Shown here piece after piece: positions 25,165-33,511 of a stretch of DNA of 64,000 bases. Origin of the DNA: DASSQJ01 sp963772645 (GTDB taxonomy: Bacteria > Actinomycetota > Actinomycetes > Actinomycetales > Dermatophilaceae); the NCBI GenBank assembly GCA_963772645.1, contig CAVYYD010000007.1, forward strand, positions 248,001 to 312,000, written 5' to 3'. Numbering within the stretch: position 1 is the stretch's first letter; each line of letters starts with the position of its first letter. A program made the position numbers and the translations under genes. The notes below the pieces were generated by a model that saw nothing but the letters and a program-made list of their open reading frames with translations, was not told the origin of the DNA and made no database searches.

Positions 25165-26107
25165 GGTCACCACGGCCTCGGGCGGCCCGGCGCTGCTCGG
25201 GGCCGCCCTGCTCGCGGCGACCCTGCTCGCGATCCTCGCCGCCGGGGCCGTGGTCCTCGACGGCCTGCTGACCGCCCGGGCCGAGGGGTCACCGCTCCGG
25301 CCGGCGGTGACCCGTCCGTTCGACGAGACCACGCGGCTGCTCCGCCAGCGCCGCCGGGCCCCGTTGTCCGCCGACAGCCTGCTCTGGCGCATCGGCGGCG
25401 GGGGTCTCGTCGTGGCCGCGCTGCTCATGGTCGCCGTGGTCCCGCTCGGCGAACGGGTGCTCAGCGACCTCGACGTCGGGGTCGTGTGGTTCAACACGAT
25501 GGACGTCGCGGTGTGGGCGTTGGTCTGGCTCACCGGCTGGGGCGCGAACTCGGTCCACTCCCTCGTCGGCGGCTACCGCTTCCTGGCCCTCGCCCTCGCC
25601 TACGAGCTGCCGCTGATGTTCGCGCTCGTCGCCCCCGCCATCGCGGCGGCCAGCCTGAACCTCGGCGACGTCGCCGCCGCCCAGCGGCCGCTGTGGTTCG
25701 CGGTGTGGATGCCGGTCGCGTTCGTCGTCTACTGCCTCGGCGTCGTCGCCTTCTCGGTCTGGGGCCCCTTCGCGTCTCCCGTGGGCGGGGACGTGGCCGG
25801 AGGCGTGCTGTCGGAGCTCTCCGGGGTCGACCGGCTGCTGGTCCAGGCCGGCCGTCATGCGCTGCTCGCCGCCGGCGCCGCGTTCTCGGTTCCGATGTTC
25901 CTCGGCGGCGGCGCCGGGCCGCTCCTTCCGGGCTGGGCGTGGGTGCTCCTGAAGACCGCCGCGGTGCTCGCCGTCCTCGTCGCCTTCCGGCGTCGCCTCC
26001 CGGTGCTCCGCCCCGACCTGTTCATGGAGGTCGGCTGGCTGCTCCTGCTCCCTGCCGTGCTCGTCCAGGACCTGTTCGTCGCCGTCGTCGCCGCCTGGAG
26101 AGGATGA
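25157..26107 (+). CDS. nuoH: NADH-quinone oxidoreductase subunit H-like (NuoH)
   Basis: 316 residues with about eight membrane helices. The conserved Glu of TM5 is in LALAYELPLMFALVAPAI, and the C-terminal LFMEVGWLLLLPAVLVQDLF matches NuoH. The protein is somewhat shorter than usual because the loops are trimmed. NuoH forms the quinone chamber together with NuoB and NuoD; here those partners are the degenerate upstream protein. GTG 25157 overlaps the previous stop by 8 bp. Confidence 0.88.
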   Translation: MPEVTTASGGPALLGAALLAATLLAILAAGAVVLDGLLTARAEGSPLRPAVTRPFDETTRLLRQRRRAPLSADSLLWRIGGGGLVVAALLMVAVVPLGERVLSDLDVGVVWFNTMDVAVWALVWLTGWGANSVHSLVGGYRFLALALAYELPLMFALVAPAIAAASLNLGDVAAAQRPLWFAVWMPVAFVVYCLGVVAFSVWGPFASPVGGDVAGGVLSELSGVDRLLVQAGRHALLAAGAAFSVPMFLGGGAGPLLPGWAWVLLKTAAVLAVLVAFRRRLPVLRPDLFMEVGWLLLLPAVLVQDLFVAVVAAWRG

Positions 26108-26111
26108 GCCG

Positions 26112-26675
26112 ATGATCCTCGACATCGTGTTCTGGGTCCTGGCCGCCGTCGCGGTCGCCTCGGCCGTCCTCGTCTTCGTCGTCGACTCGATGGCCCGGGC
26201 CACCTATGCGCTGGCCCTGTCCTTCGTCGCCGTCGGCTTCGTCCTGGTCCTGCTGGAGCAGAGCTACCTCGGGGTCGTCACCGTCCTGATGATGCTCATG
26301 GAGATGGCCGTGATGGCCGTCTACATGGTGATGTACATGGGGATGAACCCGGCCCTGATGCCGATGTCGATGGTGCACTCGAAGCGGGCCGCGGTCGCGG
26401 TGTCGGTGTCGGCCTTCGTCGTCCTCGGCACCGGTGCCCTCCTCGTCGACTGGCCCGTCCGGCGCGGCGTGCCCTCGCCGGACGTCACGGCGGCCCTCGG
26501 CGAGGCGATCATGGGTCGCCAGATGCTCGTCATGGTCGTCGTCAGCCCGGTCATGGTCGCGACCATCGTCGGCGGCATCGTCCTCGCCGCGCACCGGACC
26601 CGCTACGACCGGCTCGGTGACGACCTGGACGGCCGGCCGAGGGACCCCGCACCTGGCGGGGTGGGACCCCGATGA
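26112..26675 (+). CDS. nuoJ: NADH-quinone oxidoreductase subunit J-like (NuoJ)
   Basis: 187 residues, five membrane segments. Start ILDIVFWVLAAVAVASAVLVF is typical. The usual TM3 motif with Gly and Tyr is replaced by a Met-rich helix, VLMMLMEMAVMAVYMVMYMG, which carries a Glu within the membrane. Position directly before nuoK and the topology make the assignment; sequence is divergent. ATG 26112 comes five bases after the nuoH stop. Confidence 0.8.
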   Translation: MILDIVFWVLAAVAVASAVLVFVVDSMARATYALALSFVAVGFVLVLLEQSYLGVVTVLMMLMEMAVMAVYMVMYMGMNPALMPMSMVHSKRAAVAVSVSAFVVLGTGALLVDWPVRRGVPSPDVTAALGEAIMGRQMLVMVVVSPVMVATIVGGIVLAAHRTRYDRLGDDLDGRPRDPAPGGVGPR

Positions 26676-26974
26676 CCCTCCAGCTCGTCCTGCTCCTCGC
26701 CGCGGCCCTGTTCGCCGTGGGGCTCTACGGCGCCATCTCCCAGCAGGTCGTCGTCATGGTGATGATGGGCCTCGAGGTCATGGTCAACGCCGTCATCCTC
26801 GCCGCGGGCGCGATGTGGTGGTTCCTCGCGCCCGACCCCACCGGCCAGGTGCTCCTCCTCGTCGTCCTCGCGGCGATGACGGTGGAGATGGCGACCGGGT
26901 TCGCGGTCGCCACGCTCTGGCACCGGACGCGCGACAGCGACATGACCGACGCAGCGACGGACCTCGCGGGGTGA
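26672..26974 (+). CDS. nuoK: NADH-quinone oxidoreductase subunit K-like (NuoK)
   Basis: 100 residues, three membrane helices. Both proton-path Glu residues of NuoK are kept, in MGLEVMVNAVILAAG and MTVEMATGFAVAT. ATG 26672 overlaps the nuoJ stop. The subunit is the MrpC homologue of the pump arm. Confidence 0.88.
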   Translation: MTLQLVLLLAAALFAVGLYGAISQQVVVMVMMGLEVMVNAVILAAGAMWWFLAPDPTGQVLLLVVLAAMTVEMATGFAVATLWHRTRDSDMTDAATDLAG

Positions 26975-26978
26975 GTGG

Positions 26979-28838
26979 ATGACCTCCGCCGGCGGGCCCC
27001 TGCTCTGGGCCCTCGTCGTCGTCCCGGCCCTGGTCGGCTCGCTGCTGCTGATCGCCCCGGGCCGGCTCGGCCGCACAGCGTCAGCGGTCGGCGTTGGCAC
27101 CGCCGCAGTCACCGCCGGCCTCGCCGGGATGGTCGCCGTGCTGCGGCCGGTGGTGGGAGTGCCGTTCCTCGCCGGGTCGGACCTGGCCCTCGGGGTCGAC
27201 GGGCTCGCCGCCGTCGTGGCGCCGGCGGTCGCCCTCGTCACCCTCCTCGTACTCCTCGCCGCCGCCGCCGACGTCCGGGAGTCCCGCGCCCGCTTCCACG
27301 GGCTGATGCTCCTCTTCGCGGCCGCGGCCCTGCTCACCGTCACCGCGACGACGCTGCCCACGCTGCTCCTCGCGTGGGAGGTCATGGGCGCCACCTCCTA
27401 CGCGCTCATCGGCTTCCGGTGGCGCGAGGAGCACCGGGTCGCCTCGGGGCTCACGGCGTTCGTGACCACCCGGGCCGCCGACCTCGGGCTCTACGCCGCC
27501 GCGGCGGCAGCGCTCGCCGGCGGGGCGGGGCTCGACCTCGCCGCGCTGCCCTCGGCCTCGCCCGGCTGGCGGGACGTGCTCGCCCTCGGCGTGCTCGTCG
27601 CCGCGCTCGGCAAGGCGGCCCAGCTCGTCCTGTCCTTCTGGCTCTCCCGGGCGATGGACGGCCCGAGCCCGGTGAGCGCCCTGCTGCACTCCGCGGCGAT
27701 GGTCGCGATGGGCGGCTACCTGCTGCTGCGGCTCCAGCCTCTCCTGGCGGCCACCGGCTGGGCGGCCACGGCGGCCGCCTGGGCCGGTGCCCTGACCACC
27801 GTGGCCCTCGGGCTCGTGGCCGTCGGCCAGCGCGACCTCAAGCAGCTGCTCGCCGCCTCGACCTCGGCCCAGCTCGGCTACGTCGTGATGGCCGCCGGGC
27901 TCGGGGCCACGGCCGCGGGCACGGCGCACCTCGTGGCGCATGCCGCCACCAAGGCCGGCCTCTTCCTCGCGGCCGGTGCCTGGCTCTCCGCGCTCGGCAC
28001 CAAGCAGCTCGACGGCCTGCGCGGCGCCGTCGCCGAGTGGCCCGCCGTCCGCGTCGCCGCGAGCGCCGCCCTGCTGGCGCTGGCCGGTGTGCCGCCCCTC
28101 TCGCTGTGGGCCACCAAGGACCTCGTCCTCGCTGCGGCGCTCGAGCACTCCGCGGCGCTGTACGTCGTCGGGCTGGTCGGGGCACTGCTCTCCGCGGCCT
28201 ACGCCGGGGTGGCCCTGCGGACGCTCTGGGCCCCGGTGGACGAGGACGAGCGCCGCCGCGCCGTGGCCCTGCACGGCGAGGAGGAGGAGCCCCGCGGCGA
28301 GGTCCCCGCCGCTGTGACCACCGCCGTGGTGGCCCTGGCCACTGCGGCCGCTGCCCTCGGCCTGCTCGGGGTGCCGGCCGTGACCTCGGCGCTCGGCGGC
28401 GCCGTCGGGGGCGTGGTCAGCGAGCCGACCGGCCCGGAGCTCGCCGCCTCCGGCGGGCTCGCCGTCCTCGCCGTCGTCCTCGTGTGGTGGCGTCCGCCGC
28501 CGCGTCCCCGGTGGGCGCTGTCCTGGCTCGGCCTGGAGCGGGCCGCCCACGCGGTCGTGGTGCGCCCAAGCCTGGGCCTGGCCCGCGGCCTCGCGCGCGC
28601 CGACGAGGCGTGGGCCGGCGTCGTCGACGGCGCCGGTCACGCGAGCGTGCTCCTCGCCGGCCGCCTGGGCCGCGCCGACGACGCCTGGGTGGACGGGGCC
28701 GTGCGCGGTCTCGCGCACGGGGTCCGCCGGGCCGGGGCCCTCGCCCGCCGCCCCCAGAGCGGCCTGCTGCACCAGTACTACGTCCAGGCCGTCGCGCTCG
28801 TCGCGGCCGGCATCGCCCTCGTCGTCGTCGTGAGGTGA
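26979..28838 (+). CDS. nuoL: NADH-quinone oxidoreductase subunit L-like (NuoL) antiporter subunit
   Basis: 619 residues with about 15 membrane segments. TM5 Glu is present in LLLAWEVMGATSYALIGF, TM7 Lys in LGKAAQLVLSFWLSRAMDG, followed by PSPVSALLHSAAMVAMGGY, and the TM8-12 Lys/His region around THLVAHAATKAGLF-like sequence (AHLVAHAATKAGLFLAAG). The C-terminal lateral-helix region is Ala/Arg-rich. It pumps protons in complex I and in related MRP and DAB systems. The ATG follows GGTGAGTGG. Confidence 0.9.
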   Translation: MTSAGGPLLWALVVVPALVGSLLLIAPGRLGRTASAVGVGTAAVTAGLAGMVAVLRPVVGVPFLAGSDLALGVDGLAAVVAPAVALVTLLVLLAAAADVRESRARFHGLMLLFAAAALLTVTATTLPTLLLAWEVMGATSYALIGFRWREEHRVASGLTAFVTTRAADLGLYAAAAAALAGGAGLDLAALPSASPGWRDVLALGVLVAALGKAAQLVLSFWLSRAMDGPSPVSALLHSAAMVAMGGYLLLRLQPLLAATGWAATAAAWAGALTTVALGLVAVGQRDLKQLLAASTSAQLGYVVMAAGLGATAAGTAHLVAHAATKAGLFLAAGAWLSALGTKQLDGLRGAVAEWPAVRVAASAALLALAGVPPLSLWATKDLVLAAALEHSAALYVVGLVGALLSAAYAGVALRTLWAPVDEDERRRAVALHGEEEEPRGEVPAAVTTAVVALATAAAALGLLGVPAVTSALGGAVGGVVSEPTGPELAASGGLAVLAVVLVWWRPPPRPRWALSWLGLERAAHAVVVRPSLGLARGLARADEAWAGVVDGAGHASVLLAGRLGRADDAWVDGAVRGLAHGVRRAGALARRPQSGLLHQYYVQAVALVAAGIALVVVVR

Positions 28839-28842
28839 CCGC

Positions 28843-30330
28843 GTGCTCTCGCTGACCGTGTTCCTGCCGCTGGCGGCAGCTCCGGCCCTCGCCCTGCCGC
28901 GGCTCGGGGCTCGCGCCGTCGCCTGGTGGTGGGTCGCAGCCTCCGCCCTCGAGGTGGCCCTCGTCGGCCTGCTGTGGGCAACGTACGCAACCCCACCGGC
29001 CGGGGCCCTGGCCTTCGAGGAACAGGTGCCGTGGATCCCGGGCGTCAGCAGCAGCTACCACGTCGGGCTCGACGGGCTCTCGCTGCCACTCGTCGCGATG
29101 ACCGCCGTGGTCTTCTGCGTCTGCGCCGTGTACTCCCTGCGTGACCCCGACCGCCCCCGGACCCGCGCCGCGCTCTTCCTCGCCCTCGAGACGGTCTGCA
29201 TCGGCCTGTTCGCCGCCGCCGACCTGCTGCTCTTCTTCGTCTTCTTCGACCTGTCCATCGTCGCGATGTACCTCGTCATCGCCGGGTGGGGGCACGGCGA
29301 CCGCGCCCGCTCCGCGCTGCGCTTCTTCCTCTACACGTTCCTGGGGTCGCTCGCGCTGCTCGGCGGGTTCATCGGCCTCTACCTGGGCGCCGAACCGCAC
29401 ACGTTCGACATGGTCGAGCTCGCCCGCCAGGACCCCCTCCGTGGCAGCGGCACCACCGGCGTCGTCGTCCTCGGCGCGATCCTGCTCGGGCTGGCGGTCA
29501 AGACACCCACCGTCCCCTTCCACACCTGGCTGCCGCCGGCCCACACCGACGCCCCGGCGGTCGGCTCCGCCGTCCTCGCCGGCGTGCTCCTCAAGCTCGG
29601 TGCCTACGGGTTCGTCCGGATCGCGATGCCGCTGCTCCCGGACGCCTGGCGCTCGTGGGCCTGGGTGGTCGTCGTCGTCGGGGTCGTCTCGGTCCTCTGG
29701 GGAGCGCTCGTCGCCCTGGCCCAGGGCAACCTCAAGCGGATGATCGCCTACACCTCGGTCAACCACATGGGCTACGTCGTCCTGGCGGTCGGGGCGGCGG
29801 GAGTGGTCGCGGCCGACACGGCCCAGGCCCGGACCGTCGCCGTCACCGGGGCCGTGACGCAGATGGTCAGCCACGGGCTGGTGACCGCCGCCCTGTTCCT
29901 CCTCGCCGGCCTCTTCCTCGAGCGGAGCGGGAGCTACGAGATCGGGGACTTCGGCGGCCTCGCCGGCCGGGCCCCGCGCACCACGGTCCTCTTCGCCGTC
30001 GCCGCGTTCGCCTCGCTGGGGCTGCCGGGTCTGTCCGGCTTCGTCGCCGAGTTCCAGGTCTTCACCGGCAGCATCGCCGCAGCACCGGTCACGGCCGTGG
30101 CGCTCCTCGGCATCCTCACCATCAGCGGGGTGTTCCTCTGGACCCTCCAGCGGGTGTTCACCGGGCCGACGCGGGGCGCCGCCCGGGGGTTCACCGACCT
30201 GCGGGCGCACGAGGGCTGGGCCATCGCGCCCCTGCTCGTCCTGTCCCTGGCCATCGGGGTGGCACCCCGTCCGGTCCTCGACGTCATCGAGCCGGCGGCA
30301 CGCACGGTCGTCGGCGCGGTCGACCGGTAG
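28843..30330 (+). CDS. nuoM: NADH-quinone oxidoreductase subunit M-like (NuoM), TM5 Glu replaced by Asp
   Basis: 495 residues, fourteen membrane segments. Typical sequence AVKTPTVPFHTWLPPAHTDAP with its Lys and FFLYTFLGSLALLGG. The TM5 motif, normally FFxxFFE, reads LLLFFVFFDLSIVAMYLVI: the key Glu is Asp. GTG 28843 begins four bases after the nuoL stop. Confidence 0.9.
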   Translation: MLSLTVFLPLAAAPALALPRLGARAVAWWWVAASALEVALVGLLWATYATPPAGALAFEEQVPWIPGVSSSYHVGLDGLSLPLVAMTAVVFCVCAVYSLRDPDRPRTRAALFLALETVCIGLFAAADLLLFFVFFDLSIVAMYLVIAGWGHGDRARSALRFFLYTFLGSLALLGGFIGLYLGAEPHTFDMVELARQDPLRGSGTTGVVVLGAILLGLAVKTPTVPFHTWLPPAHTDAPAVGSAVLAGVLLKLGAYGFVRIAMPLLPDAWRSWAWVVVVVGVVSVLWGALVALAQGNLKRMIAYTSVNHMGYVVLAVGAAGVVAADTAQARTVAVTGAVTQMVSHGLVTAALFLLAGLFLERSGSYEIGDFGGLAGRAPRTTVLFAVAAFASLGLPGLSGFVAEFQVFTGSIAAAPVTAVALLGILTISGVFLWTLQRVFTGPTRGAARGFTDLRAHEGWAIAPLLVLSLAIGVAPRPVLDVIEPAARTVVGAVDR

Positions 30331-30335
30331 GCCCG

Positions 30336-31748
30336 ATGACCTCGACGGCCATGCGACCGCTGGCGATGCTGCCGGAGATGCTGCTCTTCGCGGGCGGCCT
30401 GGTCTGCCTGCTCGGCGGCTCCTTCACCCCGCGGCTGCGACAGTGGCGGATGCGGGCCGTGGCGGCGGCGGCCCTCGTCGCCTCGGTGGTGGCGTCGCTC
30501 GCCGCGGCCGGCGGGCCGACCACGGCGTTCGAGGGCGCCTTCGCGGTCGACGTGGCCACGACGACGGCCCGGGTGGTCGCCGGTGTCGCGACCCTTCTCG
30601 TCCTCGCCCTCGCGGCCGACGAGGTCGGCGGCGACCCCCGTGAGAGCGAGACCTACGCCCTGCTGCTCTTCGCGACGACCGGCGTACTCGTCCTCGCCGG
30701 TGCGCGGGACCTGCTCGTCCTCGCCGTCGGCTTCCTCCTCGCGAGCATCCCGCTCTACGCCCTCGTCGGGCTCGGCCGCACCGGCCGCGCCGCCGAGGCG
30801 GCGCTGAAGACCTACCTCGTCGGTGCCCTCTTCGGCATCCTCATGCTGCTCGGCGTCACCCTTCTCTACGGCGCCGGCGGAACGACGGCGTACCCGGAGC
30901 TGGCCGGGGCGCTGGCTCGTGCCCCCGGAGCGGCGGTCGCCGCCGGGCTCGTGGGGGTCCTCGCGGGGCTGGCGTTCAAGGCCGGGAGCGTGCCCGCCCA
31001 CTTCTGGGTCCCCGACGCCGCGGAGGGCGCCACCGGTCTCGCCGCGGCCTTCGCCACGACGGTGCCGAAGGTCGGGGCCGTGGTGGCCGCGTTCCGGCTC
31101 GTCACGGCGCTGCCGGACACCGTGGGTGCCGGGGTGCTCGTCGGCGCCCTCGCGGTGGCGAGCATGACGCTGGCCAACCTCGCCGCGTACGGCCAGGAGG
31201 ACCCGCGTCGGCTGCTCGGCTGGTCGACGGTCAGCCAGGTCGGCTACCTCCTCGTGCCCGTCGCGGTCGCCGGCCACAGCGGCCTGGCGCTGCCGGCGCT
31301 GCTGCTCTACCTCGCCGGGTACGCGATCACCAACGTCGCCGCCTTCGCCGTGACCACCGCCCTGCCCGACCTGCGGACCCTCACCGGCTATGCCGGGCTC
31401 GTGCGGGCACGGCCCGGCCTGGCCGTGGCACTCGTCGTGGCGCTGCTCGGGCTCGTCGGCACTCCCCCGACGGCGGTCTTCGTCGGGAAGGCGACGACGG
31501 CCGTCGCGGCCTGGGACGGCGGGATGGCCTGGTTGACCGTCGCCCTGTTCGTCAACACGCTGATCTCGCTCTTCTACTACCTGCGTTGGGTCGCGCCCGC
31601 GCTCCGGCGAGGGGACCCGCCCGTCGAGCTGCCCGAACCACGCCGCTGGTCGGCGCGGACGGCGGGCGCCGCGGCGGCGGCCTCGGTGCTCCTCGGCGTC
31701 CTCGCCGGGCCGGTGTGGGCGCTGCTCGACGCACCCCTCTCGGGCTGA
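30336..31748 (+). CDS. nuoN: NADH-quinone oxidoreductase subunit N-like (NuoN), TM5 Glu missing
   Basis: 470 residues, about fourteen membrane segments. GLAFKAGSVPAHFWVPDAAEG keeps the TM7 Lys, and ASMTLANLAAYGQEDPRRLL is the usual loop. The TM5 line reads LVLAVGFLLASIPLYALVGL; the Glu found in E. coli NuoN aligns with Leu. Loss of this residue would uncouple one proton channel. Last gene of the cluster, ending 10 bp from a converging gene. Confidence 0.88.
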   Translation: MTSTAMRPLAMLPEMLLFAGGLVCLLGGSFTPRLRQWRMRAVAAAALVASVVASLAAAGGPTTAFEGAFAVDVATTTARVVAGVATLLVLALAADEVGGDPRESETYALLLFATTGVLVLAGARDLLVLAVGFLLASIPLYALVGLGRTGRAAEAALKTYLVGALFGILMLLGVTLLYGAGGTTAYPELAGALARAPGAAVAAGLVGVLAGLAFKAGSVPAHFWVPDAAEGATGLAAAFATTVPKVGAVVAAFRLVTALPDTVGAGVLVGALAVASMTLANLAAYGQEDPRRLLGWSTVSQVGYLLVPVAVAGHSGLALPALLLYLAGYAITNVAAFAVTTALPDLRTLTGYAGLVRARPGLAVALVVALLGLVGTPPTAVFVGKATTAVAAWDGGMAWLTVALFVNTLISLFYYLRWVAPALRRGDPPVELPEPRRWSARTAGAAAAASVLLGVLAGPVWALLDAPLSG

Positions 31749-31758
31749 GCCCCGGGGG

Positions 31759-32307
31759 TCACCCGGCGCCGGCCGCGTACGCCAGGTCGAGGTGGTCGTG
31801 GTGGTCGCCCCAGGTCAGGTCCAGGGACCAGCAGCCCGGTGCGGGCAGGTCGACGATGGACGGGCCGGGGCCGTCGGCCACGCGGCGGGTCACGGTCTCT
31901 CCCGAGGGCCGCAGGGTCGCCCGGATGGTCAGGGGGTCGGTCGACCCGTCACTGGCCACCCAGAGGATCTTGTTGTTGCGCCCGGGTGGGGGCGGCACCT
32001 GGAGCGGGTCGTGGTCGGCCCACAGGATCGCGATGATCTCGCCGCGGTCGCCGAGGACGTACGGCATCGGTGGGGCGGGCGTGAAGAACCCCTCACGGGC
32101 CCACTCGGGCAGCGGGGCCCGTTTGTGGTCCGTGGTGCAGGAGCCGCTCGTGGTGGCGAGGGTCCCGCTCTCCCGCGGGGCCGCCGACGGCACGCTGGTG
32201 GCCCCCGCCGACGCGGCCCCGGCGCCCGCCGTCGGAGCCCGGTCGGCGGACGTGCACCCGACGAGGGTCACCGCGCTCAGCATGGCGACCGGTGCCAGCC
32301 TGGTCAT
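31759..32307 (-). CDS. putative lipoprotein of unknown function
   Basis: 182 residues. Signal peptide with lipobox LVGC (TRLAPVAMLSAVTLVGC), then a Ser/Thr/Ala-rich linker and a small globular domain with WSLDLTWGDHHDHLDL near the C-terminus, a His/Asp cluster. I do not recognise a family. ATG 32307 is chosen because it lies six bases after TATCGT; the longer frame from 32328 would add a Tyr/Arg lead. It shares its strand with kdd 42 bp upstream but has its own promoter. Confidence 0.75.
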   Translation of the reverse strand: MTRLAPVAMLSAVTLVGCTSADRAPTAGAGAASAGATSVPSAAPRESGTLATTSGSCTTDHKRAPLPEWAREGFFTPAPPMPYVLGDRGEIIAILWADHDPLQVPPPPGRNNKILWVASDGSTDPLTIRATLRPSGETVTRRVADGPGPSIVDLPAPGCWSLDLTWGDHHDHLDLAYAAGAG

Positions 32308-32313
32308 CGTTCG

Positions 32314-32319
32314 ACGATA
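32314..32319 (-). promoter_or_regulatory. -10 box TATCGT of the lipoprotein gene
   Basis: TATCGT, CGAACG, ATG 32307 on the reverse strand, in the gap behind the kdd stop. Confidence 0.45.
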
Positions 32320-32349
32320 CGCCCGCACCTTCCGGGGCGGCCTCCCCCG

Positions 32350-33423
32350 TCACCCGGCAGCGGGTGCCCGGCCGGCGAGGCGGTCCTCGAACAGCCCGCG
32401 CAGGGCGTCGTCGCCACGCAGGAGGCCCAGCGCCAGGTCGGCGTGCCCGGGGACGTAGCCGTTCCCCACGAGCATCCGCACGTCGGCCGCCACCCCCTCG
32501 GCGCCCAGTGCGGCGGCCGCGAAGCTCGTCGCCATCGAGAAGTACACGATCGTCCCGCCCTGGGCGGTGGCGAGGATGGCCGGCTGCTCGCACCCCGGGA
32601 CGTCGACGCAGACGACGGTCACGTCCGCCGGGCCGCCGGCCGCCTGCACCGCCGTGGACAGCCCGAGCGGCGAGCGGGCGTCGGCGACGACGACCTCGTC
32701 GGCCAGCCCGGTGGGGTGCAGCAGCCGCGCCTCCGCGTCGGTGGGCACCACGCCGATCCGGCGCCCCGCGCCCGCCGCCCGTGCCGCGGCGAGGGAGAGC
32801 GACCCCGACTTGCCCGCCGCGCCGAGGACGGCGACGATCGGCGGCTCCCCCCGCTGCTCGACGTGGTCGCGGACCACCCGGGTGACCAGCGCCGGCGCGC
32901 CGCAGACGTCGAGGACCACCAGGGCCAGCTGCGGGTCGAGGTCCTCGGGCAGCCGCGCCGCGATCGAGCGGCCGAAGAGGACCGCCGTGCCCCGCGCCGG
33001 GACCCGCTCGGACCGGCCGTCCCAGCGTTCGAGTCCGTCGGTGATCCGCAGCGGGGTGAGCGAGAGGGAGACGAGGGTGGCCACACGGTCCGCCACGTGC
33101 AGGCCCAGCGGGGAGCCCGGCCCGACCTCGGCGACGGTACCGACGAGCATCCCGCCGGACCCGGTCACCGGGTTCTGCATCTTCCCGCGGGTGGCGACGA
33201 CCTCGAGCACCTCGGCCCGCACGGCCGCACCGTCGCCCCGGTGCTTCTCGGTGAGCTGGCGGAAGGACGCAGCGTCGAGGTTGAGGGTCTCGACGTCGAT
33301 CCGGACCTCGTCGGGCCAGATCTCCGGGTCGGCGTCCAGCACCGCCGCCGCCTGCGGCAGGGTGCCCCCGGCCGGGGCGAGCACCCGGTGCAGGCCGAGC
33401 GGGGAGGACGCGCTGGTGTGCAC
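32350..33423 (-). CDS. kdd: L-erythro-3,5-diaminohexanoate dehydrogenase
   Basis: 357 residues. N-terminal SPLGLHRVLAPAGGTLPQ and VRIDVETLNLDAASFRQL match clostridial Kdd, which oxidatively deaminates 3,5-diaminohexanoate to 3-keto-5-aminohexanoate with NAD(P)+. A Rossmann site appears as VAVLGAAGKSGSLSLAAA, and GKMQNPVTGSGGMLVG is characteristic. I chose GTG 33423: it has a perfect AAGGAG six bases upstream and aligns with the family start, whereas in-frame GTGs up to 33483 do not. Divergent from kamA, with which it shares an 88-bp control region. Confidence 0.93.
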   Translation of the reverse strand: MHTSASSPLGLHRVLAPAGGTLPQAAAVLDADPEIWPDEVRIDVETLNLDAASFRQLTEKHRGDGAAVRAEVLEVVATRGKMQNPVTGSGGMLVGTVAEVGPGSPLGLHVADRVATLVSLSLTPLRITDGLERWDGRSERVPARGTAVLFGRSIAARLPEDLDPQLALVVLDVCGAPALVTRVVRDHVEQRGEPPIVAVLGAAGKSGSLSLAAARAAGAGRRIGVVPTDAEARLLHPTGLADEVVVADARSPLGLSTAVQAAGGPADVTVVCVDVPGCEQPAILATAQGGTIVYFSMATSFAAAALGAEGVAADVRMLVGNGYVPGHADLALGLLRGDDALRGLFEDRLAGRAPAAG

Positions 33424-33460
33424 AAGGATCTCCTTGCTGGACGACACGCTGCCGGACGAT

Positions 33461-33478
33461 TTGCGGTCCCTTGCGGTC
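33461..33478. promoter_or_regulatory. direct repeat TTGCGGTC x2 in the kdd-kamA divergent gap
   Basis: TTGCGGTC at 33461-33468 and again at 33471-33478, ten bases apart, that is one helical turn, next to the expected -35 of kamA. This spacing suits a dimeric or oligomeric regulator acting on both genes. No regulator gene is adjacent; the Lrp gene at 36.1 kb is a candidate. Confidence 0.35.
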
Positions 33479-33498
33479 ACCACACCTCATCCGTCCCG

Positions 33499-33504
33499 TA
33501 TCCT
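33499..33504 (+). promoter_or_regulatory. -10 box TATCCT of kamA, leaderless type
   Basis: TATCCT, GCCATGC, then ATG 33512. An out-of-frame ATG at 33508 lies in the spacer. Confidence 0.5.
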
Positions 33505-33511
33505 GCCATGC

